Shown: positions 15,868 to 23,350 of the stretch, one piece after another
Layout of the letters: every line of letters starts with the position of its first letter
Numbering within the stretch: the first letter of the stretch is position 1
Origin: Clostridium cibarium
GTDB taxonomy: Bacteria > Bacillota > Clostridia > Clostridiales > Clostridiaceae
Reading direction: 5' to 3'
Assembly (NCBI RefSeq): GCF_014836335.1
Contig: NZ_JACSRA010000035.1
Span: 1 to 36,115 of the forward strand
Length of the DNA stretch: 36,115 bases
Notes under the pieces: model-generated
Databases searched by the model: none
The model's input: the letters and a program-made list of their open reading frames with translations, nothing else
Told to the model about the DNA's origin: nothing
Translations under genes and position numbers: made by a program

Positions 15868-16587
15868 ATGAGTTTTTATGAATTAATGAAGGAAGCATCT
15901 CAAGATGTTGGCATGTCATTAAGTGAAGTGCAATATGAGAAATTTATTAAATATATGCAGCTTGTGCAAGAGTGGAATAAGAAAATTAATCTTACTGCAA
16001 TAATAGATGATGAGCAATTTATTAAAAAACATTTTATTGATTGTATTAAAGCTTTTAAAAGTGATAAACTTAAAAATGCTAGAAATTTAATCGATGTAGG
16101 GACTGGAGCTGGATTTCCAGGAGTTCCTATTGCTATTATGAGAGATGATATTGAAGTTACATTATTAGATTCACTAAATAAGAGAATTAATTTCTTGAAC
16201 TTAGTAGTTAAGGAATTGAATTTAACTAATGTAGTAACTATTCATTCTAGAGCAGAAGATGGTGCCAGGTTAAAAGATTTAAGAGAAAATTTTGATGTTG
16301 CTACATCTAGAGCTGTTGCTAATATGACAGTTTTATCTGAATTCTGTCTTCCATATGTAAAAGTTAATGGTTATTTTGTTGCTTTGAAAGGGCCAGCAAT
16401 TGATGAGGAACTTAAAGAGTGTAGGAATGCACTTGGTGTATTAGGTGGAAAGCTTGAAGATGTAATTGAATTAGATATTGAAGGAACAGATTTAAAGCAT
16501 AACATAGTGGTTGTCAAAAAGACAAAAGAATGTCCTACATCGTATCCTAGAAAAGCTGGAATTATAACTAAAAAGCCACTAAAGTAA
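15868..16587 (+). CDS. rsmG: 16S rRNA (guanine-527-N7)-methyltransferase RsmG
   Basis: RsmG (GidB) methylates G527 in the 530 loop of 16S rRNA, using S-adenosylmethionine. The 239-aa protein has the Rossmann SAM motif LIDVGTGAGFPGVPIA (74-89), then the acidic strand end VTLLDS, and ATSRAVANM. Loss of this enzyme gives low-level streptomycin resistance in other bacteria. AGGAGG precedes the ATG. No stem-loop terminator is evident in the 132 nt before noc, so noc may be read from the same transcript. Confidence 0.96.
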   Translation: MSFYELMKEASQDVGMSLSEVQYEKFIKYMQLVQEWNKKINLTAIIDDEQFIKKHFIDCIKAFKSDKLKNARNLIDVGTGAGFPGVPIAIMRDDIEVTLLDSLNKRINFLNLVVKELNLTNVVTIHSRAEDGARLKDLRENFDVATSRAVANMTVLSEFCLPYVKVNGYFVALKGPAIDEELKECRNALGVLGGKLEDVIELDIEGTDLKHNIVVVKKTKECPTSYPRKAGIITKKPLK

Positions 16588-16719
16588 CAGATAACAGCAT
16601 ATGTAATTAATGTTAGGCTTTCCAATAAAAAATAATTGTAAAAAGAAGGAAAAAAGTTAAGCGTTATAGAATTTATAATTAGACAAATAAGTTAAATGAT
16701 AAGGATGGGGTTAGGTAAT

Positions 16720-17502
16720 ATGAGTAATGAAATAATTAGTGTGAAGATTGATGATATAATTCCTAACATGTATCAACCACGAAAGTACTTTAAAGAAGAA
16801 GCATTAATGGAGCTTTCGCAATCAATCAGAGAACATGGAATAATACAACCTTTAACTGTTAGAAAGCGTGGAGAGATTTTTGAACTTGTTGCAGGTGAAA
16901 GAAGATGGAGAGCGGCGAGACTTGCAGAACTTGAAGAAGTTCCTTGTGCAGTTGTAGATATTACGGATACTGAATCAGCGCAAATTGCTTTATTAGAGAA
17001 CTTACAAAGGGAAGATCTTAACTTCATTGAAGAGGCAGAAGCCTATTATAATTTAATTCAGGATCATCACTTTACTCAAGAAGAAATCGCAGTTAAGATG
17101 GGAAAAAATCAATCAACTATTGCAAATAAATTAAGATTACTAAAATTATCTGCAAAGGTCAGAAACTTATGTTTAGATAATAAACTTACTGAAAGACATG
17201 CGAGAGCTTTGCTTAGTATTCCAGATGAAGAGCTTCAGCTTAAAATTGTTGAGAAAGTTATAACAAAAGGATTAAATGTTAAGAAGACGGAAGAGCTTAT
17301 TAATAAGGAATTATTAAAACTTGCAGGGAAACAATTAAGTGGGAAAGAAAAGAAAAAAGTAAAATCGGTTTTTCCTGCAAAGTTATATATTAATACAATT
17401 AAGCAAGTATTTGATAAGTTTAATATACCTGCAGCGTATAAGTTTGATGAAAAAGATGATTACATACAAATCACCGTAAATATACCGAAAAATAAAAAAT
17501 AA
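16720..17502 (+). CDS. noc: Nucleoid occlusion protein Noc (ParB-like CTPase)
   Basis: Noc is a ParB relative that binds NBS sites and, in Bacillus, blocks division over the nucleoid. The 260-aa product has the CTP-binding motif GERRWRA (59-65), a helix-turn-helix (about 119-141) and a C-terminal dimer domain. The four residues that separate Noc from ParB in DNA choice are all of Noc type: Gln131, Lys137, Lys142 and Arg159, at the same spacing as 173/179/184/201 in the published comparison. The N-terminus begins MSNEIISVKIDDIIPN, directly at the CTPase fold. The amphipathic membrane helix of Bacillus Noc is absent. The ATG follows GGGGTTAGG; upstream in-frame starts would add eight residues at most. 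It lies between rsmG and soj, as in Bacillus. Confidence 0.92.
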   Translation: MSNEIISVKIDDIIPNMYQPRKYFKEEALMELSQSIREHGIIQPLTVRKRGEIFELVAGERRWRAARLAELEEVPCAVVDITDTESAQIALLENLQREDLNFIEEAEAYYNLIQDHHFTQEEIAVKMGKNQSTIANKLRLLKLSAKVRNLCLDNKLTERHARALLSIPDEELQLKIVEKVITKGLNVKKTEELINKELLKLAGKQLSGKEKKKVKSVFPAKLYINTIKQVFDKFNIPAAYKFDEKDDYIQITVNIPKNKK

Positions 17503-17522
17503 ATTAAGAATAAATTAAATTT

Positions 17523-17566
17523 AGTAGTATTGTATTTTATTGAGTAATATAGTACTACTTTTTTTC
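17523..17566 (+). terminator. Terminator after noc
   Basis: AGTAGTA and the bases following (17523-17536) pair with the segment ending TAGTACTACT (about 17546-17559), giving a stem of about 14 bp with two G-U pairs. A T-run to 17566 follows. It separates noc from soj. Confidence 0.85.
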
Positions 17567-17575
17567 TAAAATTCC

Positions 17576-17604
17576 TTTAAATATTATAAGTTTATATATA
17601 TAAT
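17576..17604 (+). promoter_or_regulatory. Promoter of soj-parB
   Basis: TTTAAA (17576-17581), a 17-nt spacer and TATAAT (17599-17604). The -10 is perfect and the -35 matches at four of six positions. A transcript would begin close to the ribosome-binding site of soj. Confidence 0.6.
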
Positions 17605-17623
17605 ATTAATATGGAGAGGGGGT

Positions 17624-18418
17624 GTGGCTCTATCGTTTAGAGCTTTATATATGAAGGTAGTTTGTATATTCAACCAAAAAGGTGGAGTTGGAAAAACGAC
17701 CACTAATATTAATTTATGTTCTTATTTAGCGATGGAAGGGTATAAAGTTTTAACTTTAGATATAGACCCCCAAGGGAATACTACTAGTGGTTTAGGATTA
17801 GATAAAAGAAATTTAGAACTATCTATGTATGATGTATTAACTTCAGATACAAGGCTAAAAGATGTTGTTATAAAAAGTGACTTAATTCAGAACTTATCAA
17901 TAGCGCCTTCAACAATGGAATTAGCAGGTGCAGAAGTTGAGATGATAGGAAAGGACAATAGAGAACAAATTCTTATTAACAAAATACGAGAATTAAATTC
18001 AGAATATGATTTTGTTTTTATAGACTGTCCTCCATCATTAGGTGTTTTGACTATTAATGCTTTAACATCTTGTGATTCAGTTCTCATTCCTATACAATGT
18101 GAGTTTTATGCGTTGGAGGGGGTAAGTCAACTTGTTAATACGATACAGTTAGTTAAGAAGTCGTTAAATAAGGATTTAGAAATTGAAGGTGTCTTAATGA
18201 CTATGTATGATTATCGTACTAACTTAAGCAATGAAGTATATAAGGAAGTAGAAAAATATTTTGATGAATTGATGTTTAAGAATACTATACCTAGAAATAT
18301 TAGGTTAGCTGAATCACCAAGTTTTGGACTTCCTATTATGTTATATGATGAAAAGTGTAAGGGTGCAGAATCATATTTAAATTTCACTAAAGAGTTTTTA
18401 GAAAGGCAGAATTTATAG
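17624..18418 (+). CDS. soj: Chromosome-partitioning ATPase Soj/ParA
   Basis: Soj is the ParA-type Walker ATPase that works with ParB-parS in origin segregation and, in Bacillus, regulates DnaA. The deviant Walker A is KGGVGKTTT, and the ATPase motif IDCPPSLGVLTINAL follows. The product is 264 aa from the GTG at 17624, which is well placed after GGAGAGGGGG. An in-frame ATG at 17651 (MKVVCIFNQKGG) looks like the usual Soj N-terminus but lacks a good ribosome-binding site. The strong site therefore favours a nine-residue extension. parB follows after 8 nt. Confidence 0.94.
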   Translation: MALSFRALYMKVVCIFNQKGGVGKTTTNINLCSYLAMEGYKVLTLDIDPQGNTTSGLGLDKRNLELSMYDVLTSDTRLKDVVIKSDLIQNLSIAPSTMELAGAEVEMIGKDNREQILINKIRELNSEYDFVFIDCPPSLGVLTINALTSCDSVLIPIQCEFYALEGVSQLVNTIQLVKKSLNKDLEIEGVLMTMYDYRTNLSNEVYKEVEKYFDELMFKNTIPRNIRLAESPSFGLPIMLYDEKCKGAESYLNFTKEFLERQNL

Positions 18419-18426
18419 GTGAGGTT

Positions 18427-19281
18427 ATGGGTAAAAAGTTTGCTTTAGGGAAGGGGCTTGGTGCTCTTATTCCTGATGATGTTCAGAGTAATGATTCATC
18501 GAATAATTTATTGATTTCATTAAACAAAATTAAAAGCAACAATGAACAACCAAGAAAAGCATTTGATAATGATAAAATTGTTGAATTAGCTGAATCAATA
18601 AAACATCATGGAATAATTCAACCGTTAATATTAAAAGAACAAGGGAAAGAGTACGTAATAGTAGCTGGAGAAAGAAGATGGCGTGCAGCAAAACTTTTAG
18701 GGTTAAAGGAAGTTCCAGCAATAATTATGGAATTAACTGAAAAGCAAGTGCTAGAGATATCTTTAATTGAAAATATTCAGCGTCAAGATTTGAATCCAAT
18801 TGAAGAAGCATTAGCTTATAAGAAGTTACTAACAGATTTTAATATCACACAAGAAGAACTTAGCAAGAGAATAGGAAAGTCAAGAACAGCTATAACAAAT
18901 AATCTAAGATTAATTAATTTAGATGATAGAGTTCAACAATACCTAATTGAAGGAGTTATATCAGAAGGTCATGGAAGGACATTGTTAGGAATAACAGATG
19001 GTGATCTTCAGTATGAAATTTCTCAAAAGATTATTGATGAAAAACTTTCTGTAAGAGAAGTTGAAAGATTAATAAAGAATATCTTAGATAGTGATAATAA
19101 TCGAAAAAAGGTTAACAATAATAATGAGTTAAATCCATATTATAAAGATGTTAGAGATAAGCTACAAGATTATTTTGGAACAAAAGTTAAGTTGAGTAGT
19201 AAAAATAATAAAGGAAAAATTGAAATAGAGTATTACTCTGAAGAAGATCTTCAAAGAATATTAGATATAATTAATATATAA
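18427..19281 (+). CDS. parB: Chromosome-partitioning protein ParB/Spo0J
   Basis: ParB is the CTP-dependent clamp that loads at parS and spreads, recruiting SMC. The 284-aa protein begins MGKKFALGKGLGALIP; this N-terminal segment is what stimulates the ParA ATPase. The CTP motif GERRWRA lies at 81-87. The helix-turn-helix (about 140-165) has Arg153 and Gly181 at the discriminator positions, as expected for parS rather than NBS recognition. The stop codon is followed at once by a perfect parS site. In spore formers the pair also links segregation to entry into sporulation. Confidence 0.97.
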   Translation: MGKKFALGKGLGALIPDDVQSNDSSNNLLISLNKIKSNNEQPRKAFDNDKIVELAESIKHHGIIQPLILKEQGKEYVIVAGERRWRAAKLLGLKEVPAIIMELTEKQVLEISLIENIQRQDLNPIEEALAYKKLLTDFNITQEELSKRIGKSRTAITNNLRLINLDDRVQQYLIEGVISEGHGRTLLGITDGDLQYEISQKIIDEKLSVREVERLIKNILDSDNNRKKVNNNNELNPYYKDVRDKLQDYFGTKVKLSSKNNKGKIEIEYYSEEDLQRILDIINI

Positions 19282-19282
19282 A

Positions 19283-19298
19283 TGTTTCACGTGAAACA
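19283..19298. promoter_or_regulatory. parS centromere site
   Basis: TGTTTCACGTGAAACA is a perfect 16-bp palindrome identical to the ParB consensus TGTTNCACGTGAAACA. It lies one base after the parB stop codon, and the palindrome extends outward by A/T pairs. It is the expected ParB loading site close to oriC. Confidence 0.97.
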
Positions 19299-19310
19299 TT
19301 TTATGAAAGG

Positions 19311-19829
19311 ATGAAAATCGTTGTGGAAAGTGTTATAAATAGTTTAAATGAGTATATACCATATATACTTGGAGGGATGTCAGTTATTATACTACTACTA
19401 TTTATATTAGTCATAGTATTATTTAAGTCAGTAAATAAATTGGAAAACAAGTATAGAAGATTAATGAGGGGAACTTCAGGTAAGAATTTAGAAGAGTTAT
19501 TGATAAGCCAGTTAGAGAATATAGAGAAAGCAAATAGTAATTCTCAAGAAGCATTAGATAGATGTGCAGATATGAGAGAAAGAATAAAGGAATGTGTTCA
19601 AAAGATTGCTATAATGAGGTATAAAGCGTTTGAAGATGTAGGAAGTGATTTGAGTTTCTCTGTAGCTATTTTAGATGAAAATAACGATGGAGTAATGTTA
19701 ACAGGAATTTATGGGAGACAAGAAAGTACTACTTATGCAAAACCGATTGATAAAGGAATATCAAGATATGATCTTTCAGAGGAAGAAATATATGTTTTAA
19801 ATGAAGCTACTAATAAAAGTAGTAAATAA
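19311..19829 (+). CDS. DUF4446 family protein, membrane-anchored
   Basis: A 172-aa protein with one N-terminal membrane segment (about 15-38, YIPYILGGMSVIILLLFILVI by inspection), a helical stretch (about 40-90) that may form a coiled coil, and a small C-terminal domain (about 95-160, with IAIMRYKAFEDVGSDLSFSV). This layout and the place after parB match the DUF4446 family found beside parB in clostridia. Its function is not established. It should sit at the membrane with the C-terminal domain in the cytosol. A link to segregation is suggested only by position. Confidence 0.85.
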   Translation: MKIVVESVINSLNEYIPYILGGMSVIILLLFILVIVLFKSVNKLENKYRRLMRGTSGKNLEELLISQLENIEKANSNSQEALDRCADMRERIKECVQKIAIMRYKAFEDVGSDLSFSVAILDENNDGVMLTGIYGRQESTTYAKPIDKGISRYDLSEEEIYVLNEATNKSSK

Positions 19830-19855
19830 AAGAGATGGGAAACCATCTCTTTTAT
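19826..19855. terminator. Bidirectional terminator between DUF4446 and yyaC genes
   Basis: A 13-bp perfect stem (19826-19838 with 19843-19855) with a GAAA loop overlaps the DUF4446 stop codon. T-rich ends occur in both directions, so it can serve the convergent yyaC side as well. Confidence 0.85.
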
Positions 19856-19934
19856 TGTTGTAACCTAAGAATAGATAAGTTATTAACAAAGCTTCATAAA
19901 ATAGATTGAGATATTCTATTAGGAGCAGAATCCA

Positions 19935-20534
19935 TTAAACATTTGGAAATGTAATGATATCTTCGATATATTGAGTTGAACTACTATTTCCAGATGACTT
20001 TAATATGAAGTGGTATATACCAGCAGATATACAATCAGCTAATTCCATTACTATATAAAGTCTTGTATTTTGTAATACCATGAATTCGAAACTGCCAGAA
20101 ATATTAACGATTCCAGTAATACTCATGTTGCCGACTGGAGGAAGTTTTCTATTAACTGCCAACCCAGGATGGAGTGGTTTCCTATCAATAAAAATCTTCC
20201 CTATATTTTGAAAGCTTCCAAGACAAGCATCAACAGCAATAATAAATGGATCGTCAAAGTTCTCGTATATTCTTTGAATAATTATTTCTAAGTTTTTAGA
20301 ATGAATTGGATTACTTAAACTACCATAAATATAAAAGTTTTTCTTTTTAAGATATCGTAATTTATAGCCAATTAAAGGACCCAATGAGTCACCGGTAGAA
20401 CGATCTGTGCCGATACATAGGAAAATTATACACTTGCCAGATTTAATTATTGGTTTAAGTTCTTTATATAAATAATCTCTAATCTTTTCATATGAATTTG
20501 GAATATTAGAATCAACAGAAAAACATGTACTCAT
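19935..20534 (-). CDS. yyaC: Sporulation protein YyaC (DUF1256)
   Basis: A 199-aa protein of the YyaC family, which is related in fold to the GPR spore protease and hydrogenase-maturation proteases. Recognisable parts are FLCIGTDRSTGDSLGPLIG, PFIIAVDACLG and VGNMSITGIVNISG. Family members are found in spore formers, and B. subtilis yyaC is forespore-expressed. AGGAGGT lies 6 nt before the ATG, within a strong hairpin (20538-20580), and a sigma-F-like promoter overlaps that hairpin. The gene is on the lagging strand, downstream of the cysteine-desulfurase-like gene. Confidence 0.9.
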   Translation of the reverse strand: MSTCFSVDSNIPNSYEKIRDYLYKELKPIIKSGKCIIFLCIGTDRSTGDSLGPLIGYKLRYLKKKNFYIYGSLSNPIHSKNLEIIIQRIYENFDDPFIIAVDACLGSFQNIGKIFIDRKPLHPGLAVNRKLPPVGNMSITGIVNISGSFEFMVLQNTRLYIVMELADCISAGIYHFILKSSGNSSSTQYIEDIITFPNV

Positions 20535-20537
20535 AAA

Positions 20538-20580
20538 ACAACCTCCTATAATGGAATTATTTCCAATACAGGAGGTTGTT
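20538..20580 (-). promoter_or_regulatory. Hairpin that would hide the yyaC ribosome-binding site
   Basis: On the minus strand, ACAACCTCCT (20580-20571) pairs perfectly with AGGAGGTTGT (20547-20538), and an inner TGGAA/TTCCA helix extends the stem. The 3' arm is the yyaC ribosome-binding site. RNA that comes through from the upstream gene would have both arms. Confidence 0.75.
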
Positions 20581-20584
20581 ATGC
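20555..20584 (-). promoter_or_regulatory. Candidate sigma-F promoter of yyaC
   Basis: The minus strand has GCATA (20584-20580), 15 nt, then GGAAATAATT (20564-20555), which fits the sigma-F pattern GYWTA - about 16 - GGNRANANTW. A start about 6 nt downstream, near 20549, would leave only the 3' arm of the hairpin in the RNA. Confidence 0.6.
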
Positions 20585-20590
20585 AAGAAA

Positions 20591-21739
20591 TTAAAGATTA
20601 TCTCTCAATTTACTTAATATGTTTAAGGTGTTATATATGTCAGTTTCTGAATTGAAATAACTTAAGCTAAGCCTAACAGTTCCAGTTGGATATGTGCCAA
20701 TAGCCTTATGTGCTAAAGGTGCACAATGCAATCCAGAACGGGTTTTTATTCCGTTAGAATCTAAAAAATAAGAAACTTCAGAAGGATCTAGAGATTTATG
20801 ATTAATAGACAAACATGTTGTTGATTTTTTGTTATCTAAGTCACCATATACTGTAAGATCATCTATATTTAAAATTCCATCAAGTAAAATAGATCTGAGA
20901 TAGCTTATTTTCTCCCTTATCGTATTAATTCCTATCTGATTAATAAAATCAATACCGCTAGATAATCCAATTATACCAGGCATATTCATGGTTCCAGATT
21001 CAAATTTATCAGGCAAAAAAGACGGCTGCTTTAATGAATAGGATAAGCTGCCAGTACCACCGCTGAGCAGGGGAGAGCATTCAGTGTTAAGTTTGTCATC
21101 AATAACAAAGCCACCAGTTCCTTGTGGGCCAAGTAAACTTTTATGGCCTGTAAAGGCGATTGCATTAGCTTTAATTTTATTAATATCAATATCTAATACG
21201 CCTGCAGACTGGGCTGAGTCTACAACAAAAAAGATATTGGAATCCTTACAAATTGTACCGATAGTGTCTATATCTTGGATTGAACCAGTAACATTAGATG
21301 CATGGGAAATAACACACATTTTAGTATTAGGTTTAATTAAATTTTTTATATTCATTGGATTGATAAAACCTAATTCATCAGCATGTACCAGATCAACAGA
21401 TATTCCAAGATTTTGTAGGTCTGATAACGGCCTTAATATTGAATTGTGCTCCATGCATGATGATATCACGTGATCACCAGGCTTTAGGGTTCCTCTAAGT
21501 AGGATATTTAAAGAACTGGTTATATTATTTGTGAAGATTATATTACTTGGTTTATCGAATTTAAAAAAATCAGCTATTTTTTCTCTAGCTAATAAAAGTT
21601 TTCTGCTACTATCTAATGAATTAGAATAATTTGATCTGTTTGCATTGCCACCAATATTAATAAGATAATCATAAATTGAATCTGCAACTGCTTTAGGTTT
21701 TGGAAAAGTGGTGCTTGCATTATCTAAATATATATTCAT
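20591..21739 (-). CDS. Cysteine desulfurase-like PLP enzyme (class V aminotransferase, EF2568 type)
   Basis: A 382-aa PLP enzyme of the class V aminotransferase / NifS-SufS superfamily. MNIYLDNASTTFPKP begins the fold. VDSAQSAG (173-180) binds the cofactor ring, Lys200 in FTGHKSLLGPQG forms the Schiff base, and Cys339 in RSGLHCAP matches the persulfide cysteine of cysteine desulfurases. Overall it resembles the EF2568-like subgroup, some members of which have been tied to selenium-dependent metabolism. The likely reaction is removal of sulfur (or selenium) from cysteine (or selenocysteine); the acceptor is unknown. It is divergent from a DUF3343 gene. The start has only AAGGAG-like bases before it. 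Confidence 0.88.
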   Translation of the reverse strand: MNIYLDNASTTFPKPKAVADSIYDYLINIGGNANRSNYSNSLDSSRKLLLAREKIADFFKFDKPSNIIFTNNITSSLNILLRGTLKPGDHVISSCMEHNSILRPLSDLQNLGISVDLVHADELGFINPMNIKNLIKPNTKMCVISHASNVTGSIQDIDTIGTICKDSNIFFVVDSAQSAGVLDIDINKIKANAIAFTGHKSLLGPQGTGGFVIDDKLNTECSPLLSGGTGSLSYSLKQPSFLPDKFESGTMNMPGIIGLSSGIDFINQIGINTIREKISYLRSILLDGILNIDDLTVYGDLDNKKSTTCLSINHKSLDPSEVSYFLDSNGIKTRSGLHCAPLAHKAIGTYPTGTVRLSLSYFNSETDIYNTLNILSKLRDNL

Positions 21740-21920
21740 AAAAACTCCTTTTGAATCTAATTACTATTCTTCATAATTTTATGCTATTGTAAAAATAATA
21801 ATACATAATTAAGAAATGAGAAAGTTTTTTTATATATAATAGAATTATCATAGCTTTATAAAATATAAAAAATATATATAATAGAGATATAAATTATATT
21901 TTTAACTTTAGGAGGGAAAT

Positions 21921-22157
21921 ATGGAATACTACGTAATTGTATATAAGAACACACATGATGCAATGTTAGCAGAAAAGAAATTAACTGAGAATAATTTTGA
22001 TTTCAAGATAATGCCAACTCCAACATCGATAACTCAAAGTTGTGGTATATGTACTAGATTTGAAAAGGAAAATGAAATAACAAACATAATAGAGAATAAT
22101 ATAATTGAGTATAAGAATATATATAAAAAAACAAAAGAAGGATTTAAGACAATTTAA
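21921..22157 (+). CDS. DUF3343 protein, putative sulfur/selenium carrier
   Basis: A 78-aa protein that fits DUF3343: a short ferredoxin-like start (MEYYVIVYKNTHDAMLAEK), the PTP segment (IMPTPTSITQ), then SCGICTRF, with Cys41 and Cys44. Pfam describes this family as a putative Se/S carrier. The divergent cysteine-desulfurase-like gene supports that idea. AGGAGG precedes the ATG. The 181-nt spacer to its neighbour is very A+T-rich, and I cannot assign either promoter in it. mscS follows after 19 nt. Confidence 0.82.
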   Translation: MEYYVIVYKNTHDAMLAEKKLTENNFDFKIMPTPTSITQSCGICTRFEKENEITNIIENNIIEYKNIYKKTKEGFKTI

Positions 22158-22176
22158 TGCAAGGAGAAAGTAGAAT

Positions 22177-23067
22177 ATGCTTATAAATTTAGATTTAGGA
22201 TATGACAACTTTAATGTAGGTGGTATAACTTTTAGTGTAGCCGAAGTTGAAGGCCTAATAAATCAGGGAATAAGAATAATTATTATATTAATATTAATGT
22301 ATTTAACTATAAAAATTGGTAAGAGAATAATTGATAAGTTTGTAGAACGTCAAATTAAAAGCAATGCAAGATTTAGCATGGACAATCAAAAAGCAAAAAC
22401 CATAGGAGGGGTATTAAAGAGTGTGTTAAGATATGTAACATACTTTTCAGGGCTCGCTCTAATATTAGCTGATTTCTTTGGAGGAATGTCAGTTGCAATG
22501 GCTAGTGTTGGGGGTGTTGCTTTAGGGTTTGGAGCTCAAAGTCTTGTGAAAGATGTAATTAATGGTTTCTTTATTTTATTTGAAGATCACTATGGCGTTG
22601 GAGATCACGTGACTATAGGAAATTTCACAGGAATAGTGGAAACAATAGGGATAAGAACCACTTCTATAAGAGATTTTACTGGAGACTTACATCTGATTCC
22701 AAATGGAACTATAACAACAGTAACTAATCATTCAAGGGGAAATATAAAGTTTATAGTAGATGTAGAAGTATCTTATGAGGAAAATATAGATAATGTAATT
22801 GGAATAATATCAGAAGTAACAAAGAAATTTGAAGAAAGAAATGAAGATATTACAAGTCCTATCGAAGTGTTAGGAGTGAATTCAGTAAATCCATCTAAAT
22901 CAAGTATGATAATAAGAGTTTCTGGAGGTAGTAAACCGTTAAAACAATGGAGTATGGAAAGAAAATTAAGAAAAGAAATAAAGGGTGCTTTTGATGAGAA
23001 GGGAATAAAGGTTCCACAACTTATAACAGAACCTATAATAAAGAAGGAGGATAAATATGATAGATAA
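22177..23067 (+). CDS. Small-conductance mechanosensitive channel (MscS family)
   Basis: A 296-aa MscS-type channel, which releases solutes on hypo-osmotic shock. There are three membrane segments: about 30-47, 82-102, and the pore-lining helix at about 103-130 with GGVALGFGAQSLVKDVINGFF. A beta domain with GVGDHVTIGNFTGIVETIGIRTT and LIPNGTI follows, then a cytosolic alpha/beta vestibule. The length matches the Bacillus YkuT-like branch. AAGGAGA precedes the ATG. Its last 11 nt overlap the DUF951 gene, so those two are translationally coupled. Confidence 0.94.
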   Translation: MLINLDLGYDNFNVGGITFSVAEVEGLINQGIRIIIILILMYLTIKIGKRIIDKFVERQIKSNARFSMDNQKAKTIGGVLKSVLRYVTYFSGLALILADFFGGMSVAMASVGGVALGFGAQSLVKDVINGFFILFEDHYGVGDHVTIGNFTGIVETIGIRTTSIRDFTGDLHLIPNGTITTVTNHSRGNIKFIVDVEVSYEENIDNVIGIISEVTKKFEERNEDITSPIEVLGVNSVNPSKSSMIIRVSGGSKPLKQWSMERKLRKEIKGAFDEKGIKVPQLITEPIIKKEDKYDR

Positions 23068-23248
23068 TTTTAATTTAGGCGATGTGGTTGAAATGAAAAA
23101 ACAACATCCATGTGGAAGTTACGAATTTGAAGTAATTAGATTAGGTGCAGATATAAAGATAAAGTGTACGGGATGTGGAAGGATAATTATGATTCCGAGA
23201 TCGAAATTTGTTAAAGGAGCAAAGAAAATAATAAAAAGTGTAGTTTAA
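23057..23248 (+). CDS. DUF951 family protein
   Basis: A 63-aa protein matching DUF951 in length and in core: LGDVVEMKKQHPCGSYEFEV, then IKIKCTGCGRIIMIPRSKF. Cysteines at HPCG and CTGCGR could bind a metal. The function of the family is unknown. It starts inside the end of mscS, after AAGGAGGA, and lies just before the rpsF promoter. The order mscS-DUF951-rpsF is common in clostridia. Confidence 0.9.
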   Translation: MIDNFNLGDVVEMKKQHPCGSYEFEVIRLGADIKIKCTGCGRIIMIPRSKFVKGAKKIIKSVV

Positions 23249-23258
23249 TAAAAAATAC

Positions 23259-23287
23259 TTGAAAAAAAGAATGTGAAATGATAAAAT
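23259..23287 (+). promoter_or_regulatory. Sigma-A promoter of rpsF-ssb-rpsR
   Basis: TTGAAA (23259-23264), a 17-nt spacer and TAAAAT (23282-23287). The transcript would start near 23294, just before the structured leader. Confidence 0.75.
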
Positions 23288-23300
23288 AATAAATTGTAAT

Positions 23301-23336
23301 CCCTGCTGTGCAAAGCACAGCCGTTAGTCCGAGGGG
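23301..23336 (+). ncRNA. S6:S18 autoregulatory leader of rpsF
   Basis: CCCT (23301-23304) pairs with AGGG (23332-23335), enclosing the helix GCTGTG / CACAGC (23305-23310 with 23316-23321) and an unpaired side CGTTAGTCCG holding a CCG. This matches the rpsF leader motif known to bind the S6:S18 complex. It lies just before the rpsF ribosome-binding site, so binding would block translation. Confidence 0.78.
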
Positions 23337-23350
23337 AGGAGGTGAATAAG

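Noticed and set aside
20581..20655. Short plus-strand frame after AGGAGGTTGTT
   Set aside because: It has an ideal ribosome-binding sequence, but only because that arm is the complement of the yyaC site; the frame is about 24 codons and antisense to the PLP-enzyme gene.
21462..21480. ATCACGTGAT core resembling parS within the PLP-enzyme gene
   Set aside because: Only the central CACGTG and a few flanking bases match; both outer arms differ from the parS consensus.
22604..22618. GATCACGTGAC in mscS as a second parS
   Set aside because: It lacks the TGTT/AACA arms needed for ParB recognition.
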